Below are positions 1 to 12,092 of a stretch of DNA of 64,000 bases, one piece after another. A program made the position numbers and the translations under genes. Location: the NCBI RefSeq assembly GCF_963678635.1, contig NC_087071.1, forward strand, positions 34,341,680 through 34,405,679, given 5' to 3'. The notes beneath the pieces are model-generated. The model was not told the DNA's origin and did no database searches. It worked only from the letters and a program-made list of their open reading frames with translations. Position 1 is the stretch's first letter, and each line of letters opens with the position of its first letter. Source of the DNA: Symsagittifera roscoffensis (taxonomy: Eukaryota > Xenacoelomorpha > Acoela > Convolutidae).

Positions 1-84
1 AAAATGTTTTCAAAATAGGTCAACTGCTCTTTTAATCATTTTTTTCTGTCCGAACTTGTGCATTTCTCTATAACTAGGCCTCAC

Positions 85-269
85 CTGCACAGTGTATGCT
101 CTCTGTCTGAGCACAAGGAAACACTGCTTGCCCTTTGACCTCGTAGTGTGTATTCTGCCCCTCACAAACACACTCTCATCAGCCATAGTTTCATTCAACT
201 TCGCTATTGGCACTAGGTCCCGTTGCATTTTAGTCTTGCTCTGCATTAACTCGTACACTCCGTATTTGC
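85..269 (-). CDS. DARS1: Aspartyl-tRNA synthetase, cytoplasmic, exon 3 (partial gene)
   Basis: Charges tRNA-Asp with aspartate in the cytosol. This exon encodes the start of the anticodon-binding OB fold: it reads GKYGVYELMQS, then ESVFVRGRIHTTRSKGKQCF and LVLRQRAYTVQ, very close to the human segment with [22 protein letters not shown]. The acceptor is TTTAG at 271-270 and the donor is CAG/GTGAGG with GT at 84-83. The exon enters in phase 1 (GC after a G from exon 2) and leaves in phase 0; 185 nt. The rest of the gene (remaining OB fold and class II catalytic core) lies beyond the left edge. The identity is firm. Confidence 0.93.
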
Positions 270-600
270 CTAAACATATGAATAGACGTTCATGGTTCAA
301 TTCATTCAATTTTCAACGAAGACACAAAATCTCTGTAGAGTCTTTAAAAACTCTGAACGGTGCCACTCCGTTGCACCCAACATCTTCACGCCATTGGAAG
401 CCACTGTATCACCAGATCTACCGTTCATTTTTCAATTCATTCGATTCCCTACGACGTGATAATGGCAATAATGTGTTCTCTGCAATAATTCTAAATTGGA
501 ATCTCAACCATTCTATTAATGTATTTGTTATAGAGCAAGGAAAAAAGAATTTATATAATCGGTTTGGTGAGTTTCAGGATATTTAACGTAACGGAAAACA
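270..600. other. Intronic, no feature recognised
   Basis: Moderately GC-balanced sequence directly upstream of DARS1 exon 3. The plus-strand reading frame across it is antisense to the exon and has no recognisable domain. I see no repeat or RNA gene here. Confidence 0.5.
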
Positions 601-3600
601 GTTACGCAACTTTTAAGAAAAACAACATTTAAGAAAAAAAAACATTTAAAGATTTTTCAACCTGATTTCTGTCAATTGCAATAAAAAGCCCTGATTTAGG
701 AAAAACGTTAGTTTTAATCAGAACGCGACCAAGTATAAATTTCAAAGAAATTATCGGCATAACCTTTCCAGTGAGATTTTTTAGGAAAAAAAACGGGACT
801 AATTTCTAAGTATTCAGAGCGCTTCCAGTTAAGTCAAGCCATTGGCCTGGCAGACAAATTTTGACGAAAACGAAACTTAATCAGAACTAAATTCAAAAGA
901 TTCAAGTGACACTATTCAACACCAGAAAGAAATTTTTATTCGTGCATTGATTGAAGAATTTTGTAACTTGATAATGCGTGCACCTCAAGTCGAGTTATTA
1001 AGAATCACGGCATCAAAAGCTGTAACATATATCATTCGGTATCTCGCCGGATAAAATCCACAACGGTGATAATTTGTTCGAACAAGATCTGCTGATTGTC
1101 AATAAACTCAATAGCAAACCGCTCCCCAGCCAGACGATGTACAACAAGTATCATGAAATGCACAACCAGCTATCAGATTATGCCTATCGCGCAAAGTGGC
1201 CAATCAAATTGAAATACGAGTTTAAAAACGTTACTTTTCAGAGCGCAACCAAGTATATGTTTCAAAAAGATTATTTGAATAAAGTTTCTAATGACATTAT
1301 TAGACAAAAGACAGGACTAAATTCTACTTTTAACTTCGCCTTTAGTTAAGCCAAGCCATTGGCCTGACAGACAATTCTTAAAGAAAAATCATTTAAAGCT
1401 TTGTCAACCTGATTTCTGTTTCTCAGAATTTTTCATTTTGATAATACGTGGACTAAATGTCGAGTTTATAAAATTCACGGATTCATAAGCTGAAGAAGAT
1501 AAAAAATTTCAGTATATGGCCAGATACAATCGACAACGGTAATAGTTCATTTGAACAAGATCTGATTATTGTCGACAAATTCAGAAGCAAACCGCTCCCA
1601 TGCCAGACAATGTCCCAAACTTGAGGAACGACTACGAGTTTGTCACTTTAAGGAGAGAGGACTCAAATGAGCATACAACAAAATTTAGATCTTCAGCACT
1701 AAAGACAATTGTAGTAATTGTGCTTTTTCAGAATGAGTGCGTCTCAATCATCATGACGTGCACAAACAAGTAATCAGATCATTTCTACCGAAATTGAAAA
1801 CAGAAAATAAAAGTAGAAGTACGTTACTTTTCATCAGAATGCCACCAAGTAAGTCTCAGAATGATTTCTAATAGCTTTTCCAGTGACGTTCTTATAAAAA
1901 GACAAGGTGATTTGTTTATTTTTTACGGCTCCTCTAGTCAAGCCAAGCAAATGGCCTGACAGACAATTCTTAAGGAAAAAATCATTTGAAGCTTTGTCAA
2001 CCTGATTTGTGTTTCTCAGAATTTTTCGTTTTGATAATACGTGGACCGCATGTCGAGTTTTTAAAATTCACGGTAGCATAAGCTGAAAAAGATTTTAAAA
2101 ATTGCAGTATATGGCCAGATACAATCGACAACGGTAATAGTTCATTTGAACAAGATCTGATGATTGTCGACAAATTCAGTAGCAAACCGCTCTCATGCCA
2201 GACAATGTCCCAAATATGAGGAACGACTACGAGTTTGTCACTTTAAGAAGAGAGGACTCAAATGAGCATACAAAAAACTTAAATCTTCAGCGCTACCAGA
2301 CAATTGTAATAATTGTGCTTTTTCGGAGTGAGTGCGTCTCAATCATCATGAAGTGCACAAACAAGCAATCAGATTATTTCTACCGAAATTGAAAAATAAA
2401 CAAAAGTAGAAGAACGTTACTTTTCATCAGAAAGCCACCAAGTATGGGTCTCAAAAAGATTTATTTGACAGCTTTTCCAGTGATATTATTGGAAAGAAGA
2501 CAGGATGGTTTTCTTTTTTTTTCACTGCGCCTCTAGTTAAGTCAAGCCATAAGCCTGGCTGACAAAGCTTAAAGAAAAAAACAATCAAAGATTTATCAAC
2601 CTGATTTCTTTCCATTGGACTAAAGAGCCCTTACTCAGATCTAAATTCTAAAAAAAATCCAGCTGAAACTTTTCAGCAACACAGAAACAAAAATTTATTC
2701 ATTTATTGATAAAGAATTTTCCATTTTGATGATACGTGGACCCCATGTAGAGTTTTTGAAATTCACGGTTTCATCAGCTGAATTATATGATATCATTCGG
2801 TATCTGGCAAGATAAAATCGACGACTGTGATATTTGATTTGAACAAGATCAGATGATTGTCGACAAAATCAGAAGCAAACAACTCCCAATTCAGACAATG
2901 TTCAAACATGCGGAACGACTACGAGTATGTCATTTAAAGGAGAGATGACTCAAATGAGCATACAACTAAACTTAAACCTTCAGCACCACAAGACAGTGTA
3001 GTAGTTGTGCTTTTTCGGAGTGAGTGCGTCTCAATTATCATGAAGTGCGCAAACAAGCAATCAGATTATTTCTACCGAAGTTTTAGTTAAAATAAAAGTA
3101 GAAGTACGTTACTTTTCATCAGAATGCCACCAAGTAAGTCTCAAACTGATTTTTAATAGCTTTTTCAGTGACGTTCTTATAAAAAAGACAGGACTAATTT
3201 CCAAATTTTTACGGCAGCTCTAGTTAAGTCAAGCCATTGGCCTGGCTGACAATGCTTAAAGAAAAAAAACATTCTAAGATTTAACCACCTGATTTCTTTT
3301 CATTGCAATTAAGAAATTTTATTAGGCTCTTAACTCAAAAAAAAATCTAGCTGAAATTATTCAGCACCACAGAAATAAAATATAGTCCTTTATTGATAAA
3401 GAATTTTCCCACTTGATGATAAGTGGACCCCATGTAGAGTTTTTGAAATTCACGGTTTCATCAGCTGAATTATATGATATCATTCGGTATCTGGCAAGAT
3501 AAAATCGACAACTGTGATATTTGACTTGAACAAGATCAGATGATTGTCAACAAAATCAGAAGCAAACAACTCCCAATTCAGACAAGGTTCAAACATGCGG

Positions 3601-4620
3601 AACGACTACGAGTTTGTCATTTTGAGGAGAGATGACTCCTGTTGAGCATACAAAAAAACTTATATCTTCAGCACCACAAGACAATCGTAGTAAATGTGCT
3701 TTTTCGGAGTGAGTGCGCCTCAATTATCATGAAGTGCGCAAACAAGCAATCAGATTATTTCTACCGAAATTTAAAAAAAATAAAAGTAGAAGTACGTTAC
3801 TTTTCATCAGAATGCCACTAAGTAAGTCTCAAACTGATTTTTAATAGCTTTTTCAGTGACGTTCTTATAAAAAAGACAGGACTAATTTCCAAATTTTTAC
3901 GGCAGCTCTAGTTAAGTCAAGCCATTGGCCTGGCTGACAATGCTTAAAGAAAAAAACATTCTAAGATTTAACCACCTGATTTCTTTTCATTGCAATAAAG
4001 AAATTTTATTAGGCTCTTAACTCAAAAAAAATCCAGCTGAAATTATTCAGCACCACAGAAATAAAATTTAGTCATTTATTGATAAAGAATTTTCCTACTT
4101 GATGATAAGTGGACCCCATGTAGAGTTTTTGAAATTCACGGTTTCATCAGCTGAATTATATGATATCATTCGGTATCTGGCAAGATAAAATCGACGACTG
4201 TGATATTTGATTTGAACAAGATCAGATGATTGTCGACAAAATCAGAAGCAAACAACTCCCAATTCAGACAATGTTCAAACATGCGGAACGACTACGAGTA
4301 TGTCATTTAAAGGAGAGATGACTCAAATGAGCATACAACTAAACTTAAACCTTCAGCACCACAAGACAGTGTAGTAATTGTGCTTTTTCGGAGTGAGTGC
4401 GTCTCAATTATCATGAAGTGCGCAAACAAGCAATCAGATTATTTCTAAGGAAAAAAAAATGAAAGCTAAAATGTAAGTTGAAGTACGTTACTTTTCATCA
4501 GAACGCAACCAATTTCCAAAAAGCGTATTCGGATACTTTTTATAGTGACTTTAAAAGATAAGAGAGAGGAATAATTTTCTTTCTTTCGGCGCCTCTAGTT
4601 AAACAAAGCCATAGACTCAG
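600..4620. repeat. Satellite-like array, 520-690 bp units (first array)
   Basis: A recurring block resembling AGTTAAGTCAAGCCATTGGC starts near 826, 1344, 1936, 2535, 3224, 3909 and 4598, giving spacings of about 520, 590, 600, 690, 685 and 690 bp. Each unit also repeats other landmarks in the same order: GAACAAGATCTGATGATTGT, then GAACGACTACGAGT, then AACAAGCAATCAGATTATTT, then a block resembling AGTACGTTACTTTTCATCAG. The 3' units (2,540-4,600) are the most alike. The first unit keeps a 91-codon open frame (1074-1349), but later units do not, so I regard it as chance. The last unit degenerates at about 4,620. Confidence 0.9.
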
Positions 4621-7215
4621 CAGACAAAAATCAGTTAAGCAATTGTAATGTCCTTTCAAGATGATTGCAAAATTTGAATAAATAAATTGAGAGTAATTAT
4701 GATCAACGTTAAGCATAGTGCGCTTTCAGAAGTACACATAAAATGGATAATGATTTACAAAAAAATGATTACAACTGGATGTAAATTTTCCACGTTTTAC
4801 CCCATGCAAATGAGCACTGACCAAAACATACAAACACTCATTCATCGATTGAGCCATGACGGCATAATTTTATGTTATTACTTCTATGAAATCTTTTGAA
4901 ATGTTGAACTTGATTAGGCCAGAAATTAGGGGCAAGACTGAGTTGATAACTCGAAGGCGAGGTGAAAAACATGATTGAAAACCCAGGGCGAACATCCCTA
5001 ATCTGCCATTACGGCTTTATTCCAAAAAACTTGTGTGGATTCCTGGGAAAATCTAAGCGGGTACACGATTTTGAGCTAAAGACCATGCTTTGAACTTAGG
5101 AAACGATTACCAGGTTGTGGCAAAGAACAGTTGACTTAAAGAAGTCTCTCCATAATTACAGCTTTTACTTACTCTAAATATAAGGAAACTATTTCTTGCA
5201 CTAAAATATGCGCTGCTGACTTCTGTGACAACCTTCAAGAGTATATGTTAACAACATTGTCTTGATTTCAACGTAAAAGACAACCCCAGTGAATCTTTTT
5301 GTAAAAGTACTTTTATAAAACGACGCTTTTTAATTTAAAATAGTTACCTTGGTGAACTTTTATGTTTTTGATTTAAAGTATAGTGGATGAAAAGATCAGC
5401 TGATTACAAAGTGATGAGTTTTGAACTGAAAGATTGTTTCAGTCAGAATAAAAAACTCCCCATTGCGTAGCAGTTTCATATATAAACAAGTACCTTTTAT
5501 TTTTTTTAATTGCGTCAGTCTTGCGCCAGTCTTATTGCGTTGCGTAACAATCAGTCTTTTCCTCTTCAGATGTTACCTAACGTTTACCTCAACAAAACGA
5601 AGCCTATTGCTCCGATGGTAATTGTTTGTTCCGGCGTTTCACTTTCTTGTTTTCTATTGAAAGTGAACACTCATTTCTGCGAAATTTGATTTGTCAAATA
5701 TACATCAAGTTCCATTTTTTCACCAGCAATTTCTTGCTTACAGTAAAAAGAGAAAATCCTAACTGCTGTGTAGATGAATCTCTTATCAAAGAAAAAATCA
5801 GCCTAGAAGGAACGTTTGCATGTGATATAGAGATCGCTTCTACATACCATCTTTGAAATCCCAGGTTAATGTATTTGCTCTTTCACAAGATACTCAAAAA
5901 TGGTTTATTTATAAACTCTCGTGCTCAATTTGTGCTTTTTTCCTCTTTCTTTGAGGTAACCATTTCGAAATGCACGCGAAACAATTTAAGAGGTGAACGT
6001 CGAAGACCCTGATTTTTTATTACTGCACCATAATGTCCTAAATAAATTTTTCGATTTTTGGTCTTTATATAAAATGATAAGAATTGTTCAATTGAGCTGA
6101 ACAAAACTTGATTTCACAGAAAAAACAAGTTGCGGAAGCTTTATTTAACGCTTCCTACTAGATACTTGATCACTATTTAACTTTTGACCTATAGAAAAGC
6201 AACGAAAAATGGGAAACAAAAAGAAACAAATTTTTTTTTTCATGACAAGAACTCAGTTTTGAACATCTTGGCAACCTATCTGCGTGATTCGACTGCTGCT
6301 TCAGGGATCCCAGCAAGTTTTGCCAGCAAGAATCTACATCGTCAAATTATTATCTGCTTCTTCAGCTGAATCAAACCCAAAAAAAAAGATTCAAGCCATA
6401 TCGTTTCGATTTTGAAACCTAAAAGGCAATCATTTTTAGTGATAACTATCTTTTCGTCATTGAGCTGTTTAAGACTCATGAACTTGGCTATGTTTCGAAT
6501 GGATCTTCATTTAATGATTTCGCAAGAGCAACATTAAACTATCAGATTCCGTTAAAGGTGTTTCAACTAATTTCTTCATTTGATGTTCTAAAATTGGTTT
6601 CATTAAAATTTTGGATTTGTTGGATTTTAAATAAATACTATGAAAAACTCCTCGGGGGTTTAAAAACAAGAAAAAAAGGTAGGACTCGGCGTGTTTCAAG
6701 AGATTTTCCTCTTTAATTCCTAAAAAATTCGTAAAATTTTGAGTCAGTTCCTTGCATATTTCAAACTTTCAAAAAGCGCTGTTAAATTTAAATCTTGTCG
6801 GCAATTAAATCATACAAAAACAGGAAGAAAAAAAGATCAACAATTTTCTAATTATCCAAGAATCAAATAGTTTTTTCTTTGGACTTACTAAATTTTATGT
6901 AGTATGAATTTCTATTTGAATCAAAAGTTGAAAAACTTTGATCAGTTCCATATAAAGTTTTCCAACATAAAAAAATCTTTTGAATAAGTAGCACTTTGAT
7001 GTTCCAAAGCAAATAGACTTTACCAGACTTAAAAGCTTTTTGGGAAAAATCACACACGCTAATTTTAAATGAGAACCGCGGGCTGTAATCAGAAACGGTG
7101 CGATGCTCAGGCATCCTACGCAACAGACAACAAAGGAAAACTCTACTACTACTTAATCTACTACGGCAACTTCTATATAATGCTCATCGACTTTTCATTT
7201 ATTTGGTTACTTTAG
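4621..7215. other. AT-rich stretch between satellite and telomere-like motif
   Basis: Single-copy within each 7.47 kb unit. It contains several short open frames of 60-86 codons (for example 4687-4899, 5626-5856, 6184-6369, and 6511-6699 on minus) that also occur in copy 2, as expected of a recent duplicate. None has a recognisable domain. Positions 6159-6270 resemble a fragment downstream of the Bel/Pao element at 21,222. It may be part of a long terminal repeat; that is a guess. Confidence 0.5.
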
Positions 7216-7219
7216 CGAG

Positions 7220-7243
7220 CTAACCCTAGCCCTAACCCTAATC
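7220..7243. repeat. Telomere-like motif (CCCTAA)n, copy 1
   Basis: CTAACCCTAGCCCTAACCCTA followed by ATC: about four units of the C-rich strand of the animal telomere repeat, one of them altered to CCCTAG. It sits at the junction between AT-rich sequence and the GC-richer minisatellite. Too short to be a telomere remnant with certainty. Confidence 0.7.
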
Positions 7244-7244
7244 T

Positions 7245-8035
7245 GAAGCTTGATTCGAGCTTTTTGCTGGTCGTCTTCCTGCTTACTTCGCGTTTTGCAG
7301 AAACACATCGCGGCTTCTACAGCCGGTTTAACCTAGCTCACCCTTCGCCGTTTGCTGGTCGTCTTCCAGCTTCCCTTAGGTTTCGCTGAAACACCGCCGC
7401 TTTTATACCTAGCTCTGTCTCGCGAGCCTCTGCTTTTTGCTGGTCTTCACCAAAAACTTAGCTAAATCAAAGCTAGGTATTCCTGGTTGCTCTTCGTTCT
7501 CGCTGGTCATCATCCGGCTTGTTTCATTTCGAACTTTTCGTAACTAGTTATCCCACTCGTGTCTTTCGTGACACATTGCTGCCAGTAATCACTAGTAATT
7601 TCCTCTCATACCTTCCGCGGCACACTTGCTTTTGGTTGAACCAGTCTCCGCTGGTTCTTCTCTTCGTGTCTCTCGGGACACATTGGTACTAGTAGTCACT
7701 AGTCCTCCGCCTCATGCCTTAAGCGGCTCACTTGCTCCAGGTTGAACCAGTATCCGCTGGTTGCCATCATCGTGCCTCGAGACCTATTAGTACTAGTAGT
7801 CACTAATGTTTTACCCCAAGTCCACAGCGGCACACTTGCATCTTGTCAAGCCAGTCCTCGCTGGGTCTCGTCTTCGTGTCTTTTGGTACACATTGGCTCT
7901 AATTTTAACTAGTGCTTTCCCCCGTGTCTTCCGCGGCACACTTGCATCTTTTCAAACCAGTCCTCACTGGTTCTCCTCGTCTTTTGGGACGCATAGGTAC
8001 TAGTAGTCACTAGAGCTTCCTCCAGTGTCTTATAC
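7245..8035. repeat. GC-richer minisatellite (about 88 bp, then about 105 bp units), copy 1
   Basis: First part: three units beginning with TTTGCTGGTCGTCTTCC-like sequence near 7259, 7349 and 7435. Second part: five units near 7553, 7662, 7769, 7871 and 7976, each with a CGTGTCT...GACACATTGG arm pair, a near-palindromic CTAGTAGTCACTAG and a CGCGGCACACTTGC block. The base composition differs clearly from the AT-rich surroundings. Confidence 0.85.
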
Positions 8036-8176
8036 AGCACACAAACTAATCGATGGCAGTTTCTACCATCTGAGACTGTTATGAATTGTCTAAGAAGCAA
8101 AAAAGCACTATGAAACAACACAGTAACCAATGAAATTACAAATATCGATCTATTGAAGAACTTCAACACCAACTGA

Positions 8177-8377
8177 CACAGGAAATATTTAATTCAGCAG
8201 ATGCTGAGTATGTTCAGCTGATACCCAGTGAATTAGTTTCATGTATCAATGAAATTGAGAAAATTTCATTTGAACTGGCAGCGTTTTCTTCCGTGGAAGC
8301 AATAGATTGTCCTAATAGAACCTCTTTGTTACGCAGCCGAAAATGCAACGTCTCAAAAAAAAGTCAAAAAGTACGAA
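8177..8377 (+). pseudogene. Truncated 5' end of Bel/Pao coding region in duplication copy 1
   Basis: The same sequence as 15,646-15,846, where it runs on into the Bel/Pao element. Here it is cut at the duplication junction (8378) and followed by satellite. The retroelement was therefore already in place before the tandem duplication. The open frame at 8293-8523 is a chimera across the junction, not a gene. Confidence 0.7.
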
Positions 8378-11300
8378 ACACTATTCAACACCAGAAAGAA
8401 ATTTTTATTCGTGCATTGATTGAAGAATTTTGTAACTTGATAATGCGTGCACCTCAAGTCGAGTTATTAAGAATCACGGCATCAAAAGCTGTAACATATA
8501 TCATTCGGTATCTCGCCGGATAAAATCCACAACGGTGATAATTTGTTCGAACAAGATCTGCTGATTGTCAATAAACTCAATAGCAAACCGCTCCCCAGCC
8601 AGACGATGTACAACAAGTATCATGAAATGCACAACCAGCTATCAGATTATGCCTATCGCCCAAAGTGGCCAATCAAATTGAAATACGAGTTTAAAAACGT
8701 TACTTTTCAGAGCGCAACCAAGTATATGTTTCAAAAAGATTATTTGAATAAAGTTTCTAATGACATTATTAGACAAAAGACAGGACTAAATTCTACTTTT
8801 AACTTCGCCTTTAGTTAAGCCAAGCCATTGGCCTGACAGACAATTCTTAAAGAAAAATCATTTAAAGCTTTGTCAACCTGATTTCTGTTTCTCAGAATTT
8901 TTCATTTTGATAATACGTGGACTAAATGTCGAGTTTATAAAATTCACGGATTCATAAGCTGAAGAAGATAAAAAATTTCAGTATATGGCCAGATACAATC
9001 GACAACGGTAATACTTCATTTGAACAAGATCTGATTATTGTCGACAAATTCAGAAGCAAACCGCTCCCATGCCAGACAATGTCCCAAACTTGAGGAACGA
9101 CTACGAGTATGTCACTTTAAGGAGAGAGGACTCAAATGAGCATACAACAAAATTTAGATCTTCAGCACTAAAGACAATTGTAGTAATTGTGCTTTTTCAG
9201 AATGAGTGCGTCTCAATCATCATGACGTGCACAAACAAGTAATCAGATCATTTCTACCGAAATTGAAAACAGAAAATAAAAGTAGAAGTACGTTACTTTT
9301 CATCAGAATGCCACCAAGTAAGTCTCAGAATGATTTCTAATAGCTTTTCCAGTGACGTTCTTATAAAAAGACAAGGTGATTTGTTTATTTTTTACGGCTC
9401 CTCTAGTCAAGCCAAGCAAATGGCCTGACAGACAATTCTTAAGGAAAAAATCATTTGAAGCTTTGTCAACCTGATTTGTGTTTCTCAGAATTTTTCGTTT
9501 TGATAATACGTGGACCGCATGTCGAGTTTTTAAAATTCACGGCAGCATAAGCTGAAAAAGATTTTAAAAATTGCAGTATATGGCCAGATACAATCGACAA
9601 CGGTAATAGTTCATTTGAACAAGATCTGATGATTGTCGACAAATTCAGTAGCAAACCGCTCTCATGCCAGACAATGTCCCAAATATGAGGAACGACTACG
9701 AGTTTGTCACTTTAAGAAGAGAGGACTCAAATGAGCATACAAAAAACTTAAATCTTCAGCGCTACCAGACAATTGTAATAATTGTGCTTTTTCGGAGTGA
9801 GTGCGTCTCAATCATCATGAAGTGCACAAACAAGCAATCAGATTATTTCTACCGAAATTGAAAAATAAACAAAAGTAGAAGAACGTTACTTTTCATCAGA
9901 AAGCCACCAAGTATGGGTCTCAAAAAGATTTATTTGACAGCTTTTCCAGTGATATTATTGGAAAGAAGACAGGATGGTTTTCTTTTTTTTTCACTGCGCC
10001 TCTAGTTAAGTCAAGCCATAAGCCTGGCTGACAAAGCTTAAAGAAAAAAACAATCAAAGATTTATCAACCTGATTTCTTTCCATTGGACTAAAGAGCCCT
10101 TACTCAGATCTAAATTCTAAAAAAAATCCAGCTGAAACTTTTCAGCAACACAGAAACAAAAATTTATTCATTTATTGATAAAGAATTTTCCATTTTGATG
10201 ATACGTGGACCCCATGTAGAGTTTTTGAAATTCACGGTTTCATCAGCTGAATTATATGATATCATTCGGTATCTGGCAAGATAAAATCGACGACTGTGAT
10301 ATTTGATTTGAACAAGATCAGATGATTGTCGACAAAATCAGAAGCAAACAACTCCCAATTCAGACAATGTTCAAACATGCGGAACGACTACGAGTATGTC
10401 ATTTAAAGGAGAGATGACTCAAATGAGCATACAACTAAACTTAAACCTTCAGCACCACAAGACAGTGTAGTAGTTGTGCTTTTTCGGAGTGAGTGCGTCT
10501 CAATTATCATGAAGTGCGCAAACAAGCAATCAGATTATTTCTACCGAAGTTTTAGTTAAAATAAAAGTAGAAGTACGTTACTTTTCATCAGAATGCCACC
10601 AAGTAAGTCTCAAACTGATTTTTAATAGCTTTTTCAGTGACGTTCTTATAAAAAAGACAGGACTAATTTCCAAATTTTTACGGCAGCTCTAGTTAAGTCA
10701 AGCCATTGGCCTGGCTGACAATGCTTAAAGAAAAAAAACATTCTAAGATTTAACCACCTGATTTCTTTTCATTGCAATTAAGAAATTTTATTAGGCTCTT
10801 AACTCAAAAAAAAATCTAGCTGAAATTATTCAGCACCACAGAAATAAAATATAGTCCTTTATTGATAAAGAATTTTCCCACTTGATGATAAGTGGACCCC
10901 ATGTAGAGTTTTTGAAATTCACGGTTTCATCAGCTGAATTATATGATATCATTCGGTATCTGGCAAGATAAAATCGACAACTGTGATATTTGACTTGAAC
11001 AAGATCAGATGATTGTCAACAAAATCAGAAGCAAACAACTCCCAATTCAGACAAGGTTCAAACATGCGGAACGACTACGAGTTTGTCATTTTGAGGAGAG
11101 ATGACTCCTGTTGAGCATACAAAAAACAACTTATATCTTCAGCACCACAAGACAATCGTAGTAAATGTGCTTTTTCGGAGTGAGTGCGCCTCAATTATCA
11201 TGAAGTGCGCAAACAAGCAATCAGATTATTTCTACCGAAATTTAAAAAAAATAAAAGTAGAAGTACGTTACTTTTCATCAGAATGCCACTAAGTAAGTCT

Positions 11301-12092
11301 CAAACTGATTTTTAATAGCTTTTTCAGTGACGTTCTTATAAAAAAGACAGGACTAATTTCCAAATTTTTACGGCAGCTCTAGTTAAGTCAAGCCATTGGC
11401 CTGGCTGACAATGCTTAAAGAAAAAAACATTCTAAGATTTAACCACCTGATTTCTTTTCATTGCAATAAAGAAATTTTATTAGGCTCTTAACTCAAAAAA
11501 AAATCCAGCTGAAATTATTCAGCACCACAGAAATAAAATTTAGTCATTTATTGATAAAGAATTTTCCTACTTGATGATAAGTGGACCCCATGTAGAGTTT
11601 TTGAAATTCACGGTTTCATCAGCTGAATTATATGATATCATTCGGTATCTGGCAAGATAAAATCGACGACTGTGATATTTGATTTGAACAAGATCAGATG
11701 ATTGTCGACAAAATCAGAAGCAAACAACTCCCAATTCAGACAATGTTCAAACATGCGGAACGACTACGAGTATGTCATTTAAAGGAGAGATGACTCAAAT
11801 GAGCATACAACTAAACTTAAACCTTCAGCACCACAAGACAGTGTAGTAATTGTGCTTTTTCGGAGTGAGTGCGTCTCATTTATCATGAAGTGCGCAAACA
11901 AGCAATCAGATTATTTCTAAGGAAAAAAAATGAAAGCTAAAATGTAAGTTGAAGTACGTTACTTTTCATCAGAACGCAACCAATTTCCAAAAAGCGTATT
12001 CGGATACTTTTTATAGTGACTTTAAAAGATAAGAGAGAGGAATAATTTTCTTTCTTTCGGCGCCTCTAGTTAAACAAAGCCATAGACTCAGC
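8378..12092. repeat. Satellite-like array, 520-690 bp units (second array)
   Basis: The copy of the 909-4620 array, with the AGTTAAGTCAAGCCATTGGC-like landmark near 8,813, 9,405, 10,004, 10,693, 11,379 and 12,067. Unit order and lengths match the first array, so the large duplication happened after the satellite units had diverged from one another. Confidence 0.9.

Larger units (their letters stand above)
909..8377. repeat. Large tandem duplication, copy 1 (7,469 bp)
   Basis: Every landmark here recurs 7,469-7,471 bp downstream with only scattered base changes and small indels, for example 1190 versus 8660. The left edge is the point where ACACTATTCAAC begins (909). The right edge is inside the start of the Bel/Pao coding region, where GTACGAAAC joins ACTATTC at about 8378. 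Contents in order: satellite units, unique AT-rich sequence (4,620-7,200), telomere-like motif, minisatellite, and about 200 bp of the 5' end of the Bel/Pao gene. Confidence 0.95.

Noticed and set aside
92-586. 164-codon plus-strand frame at the left edge
   Set aside because: It is antisense to DARS1 exon 3, which has clear homology and correct splice sites on minus; the part beyond the exon has no recognisable features.
1074-1349. 91-codon frame (and copy at 8543-8818) as a gene
   Set aside because: It is one unit of a satellite array; the homologous stretches in the other units are full of stops, and no domain is visible.
7220-7243. Chromosome-fusion or true interstitial telomere
   Set aside because: Only about four units and carried within a 7.47 kb duplicated repeat, so a telomere origin is not demonstrated.
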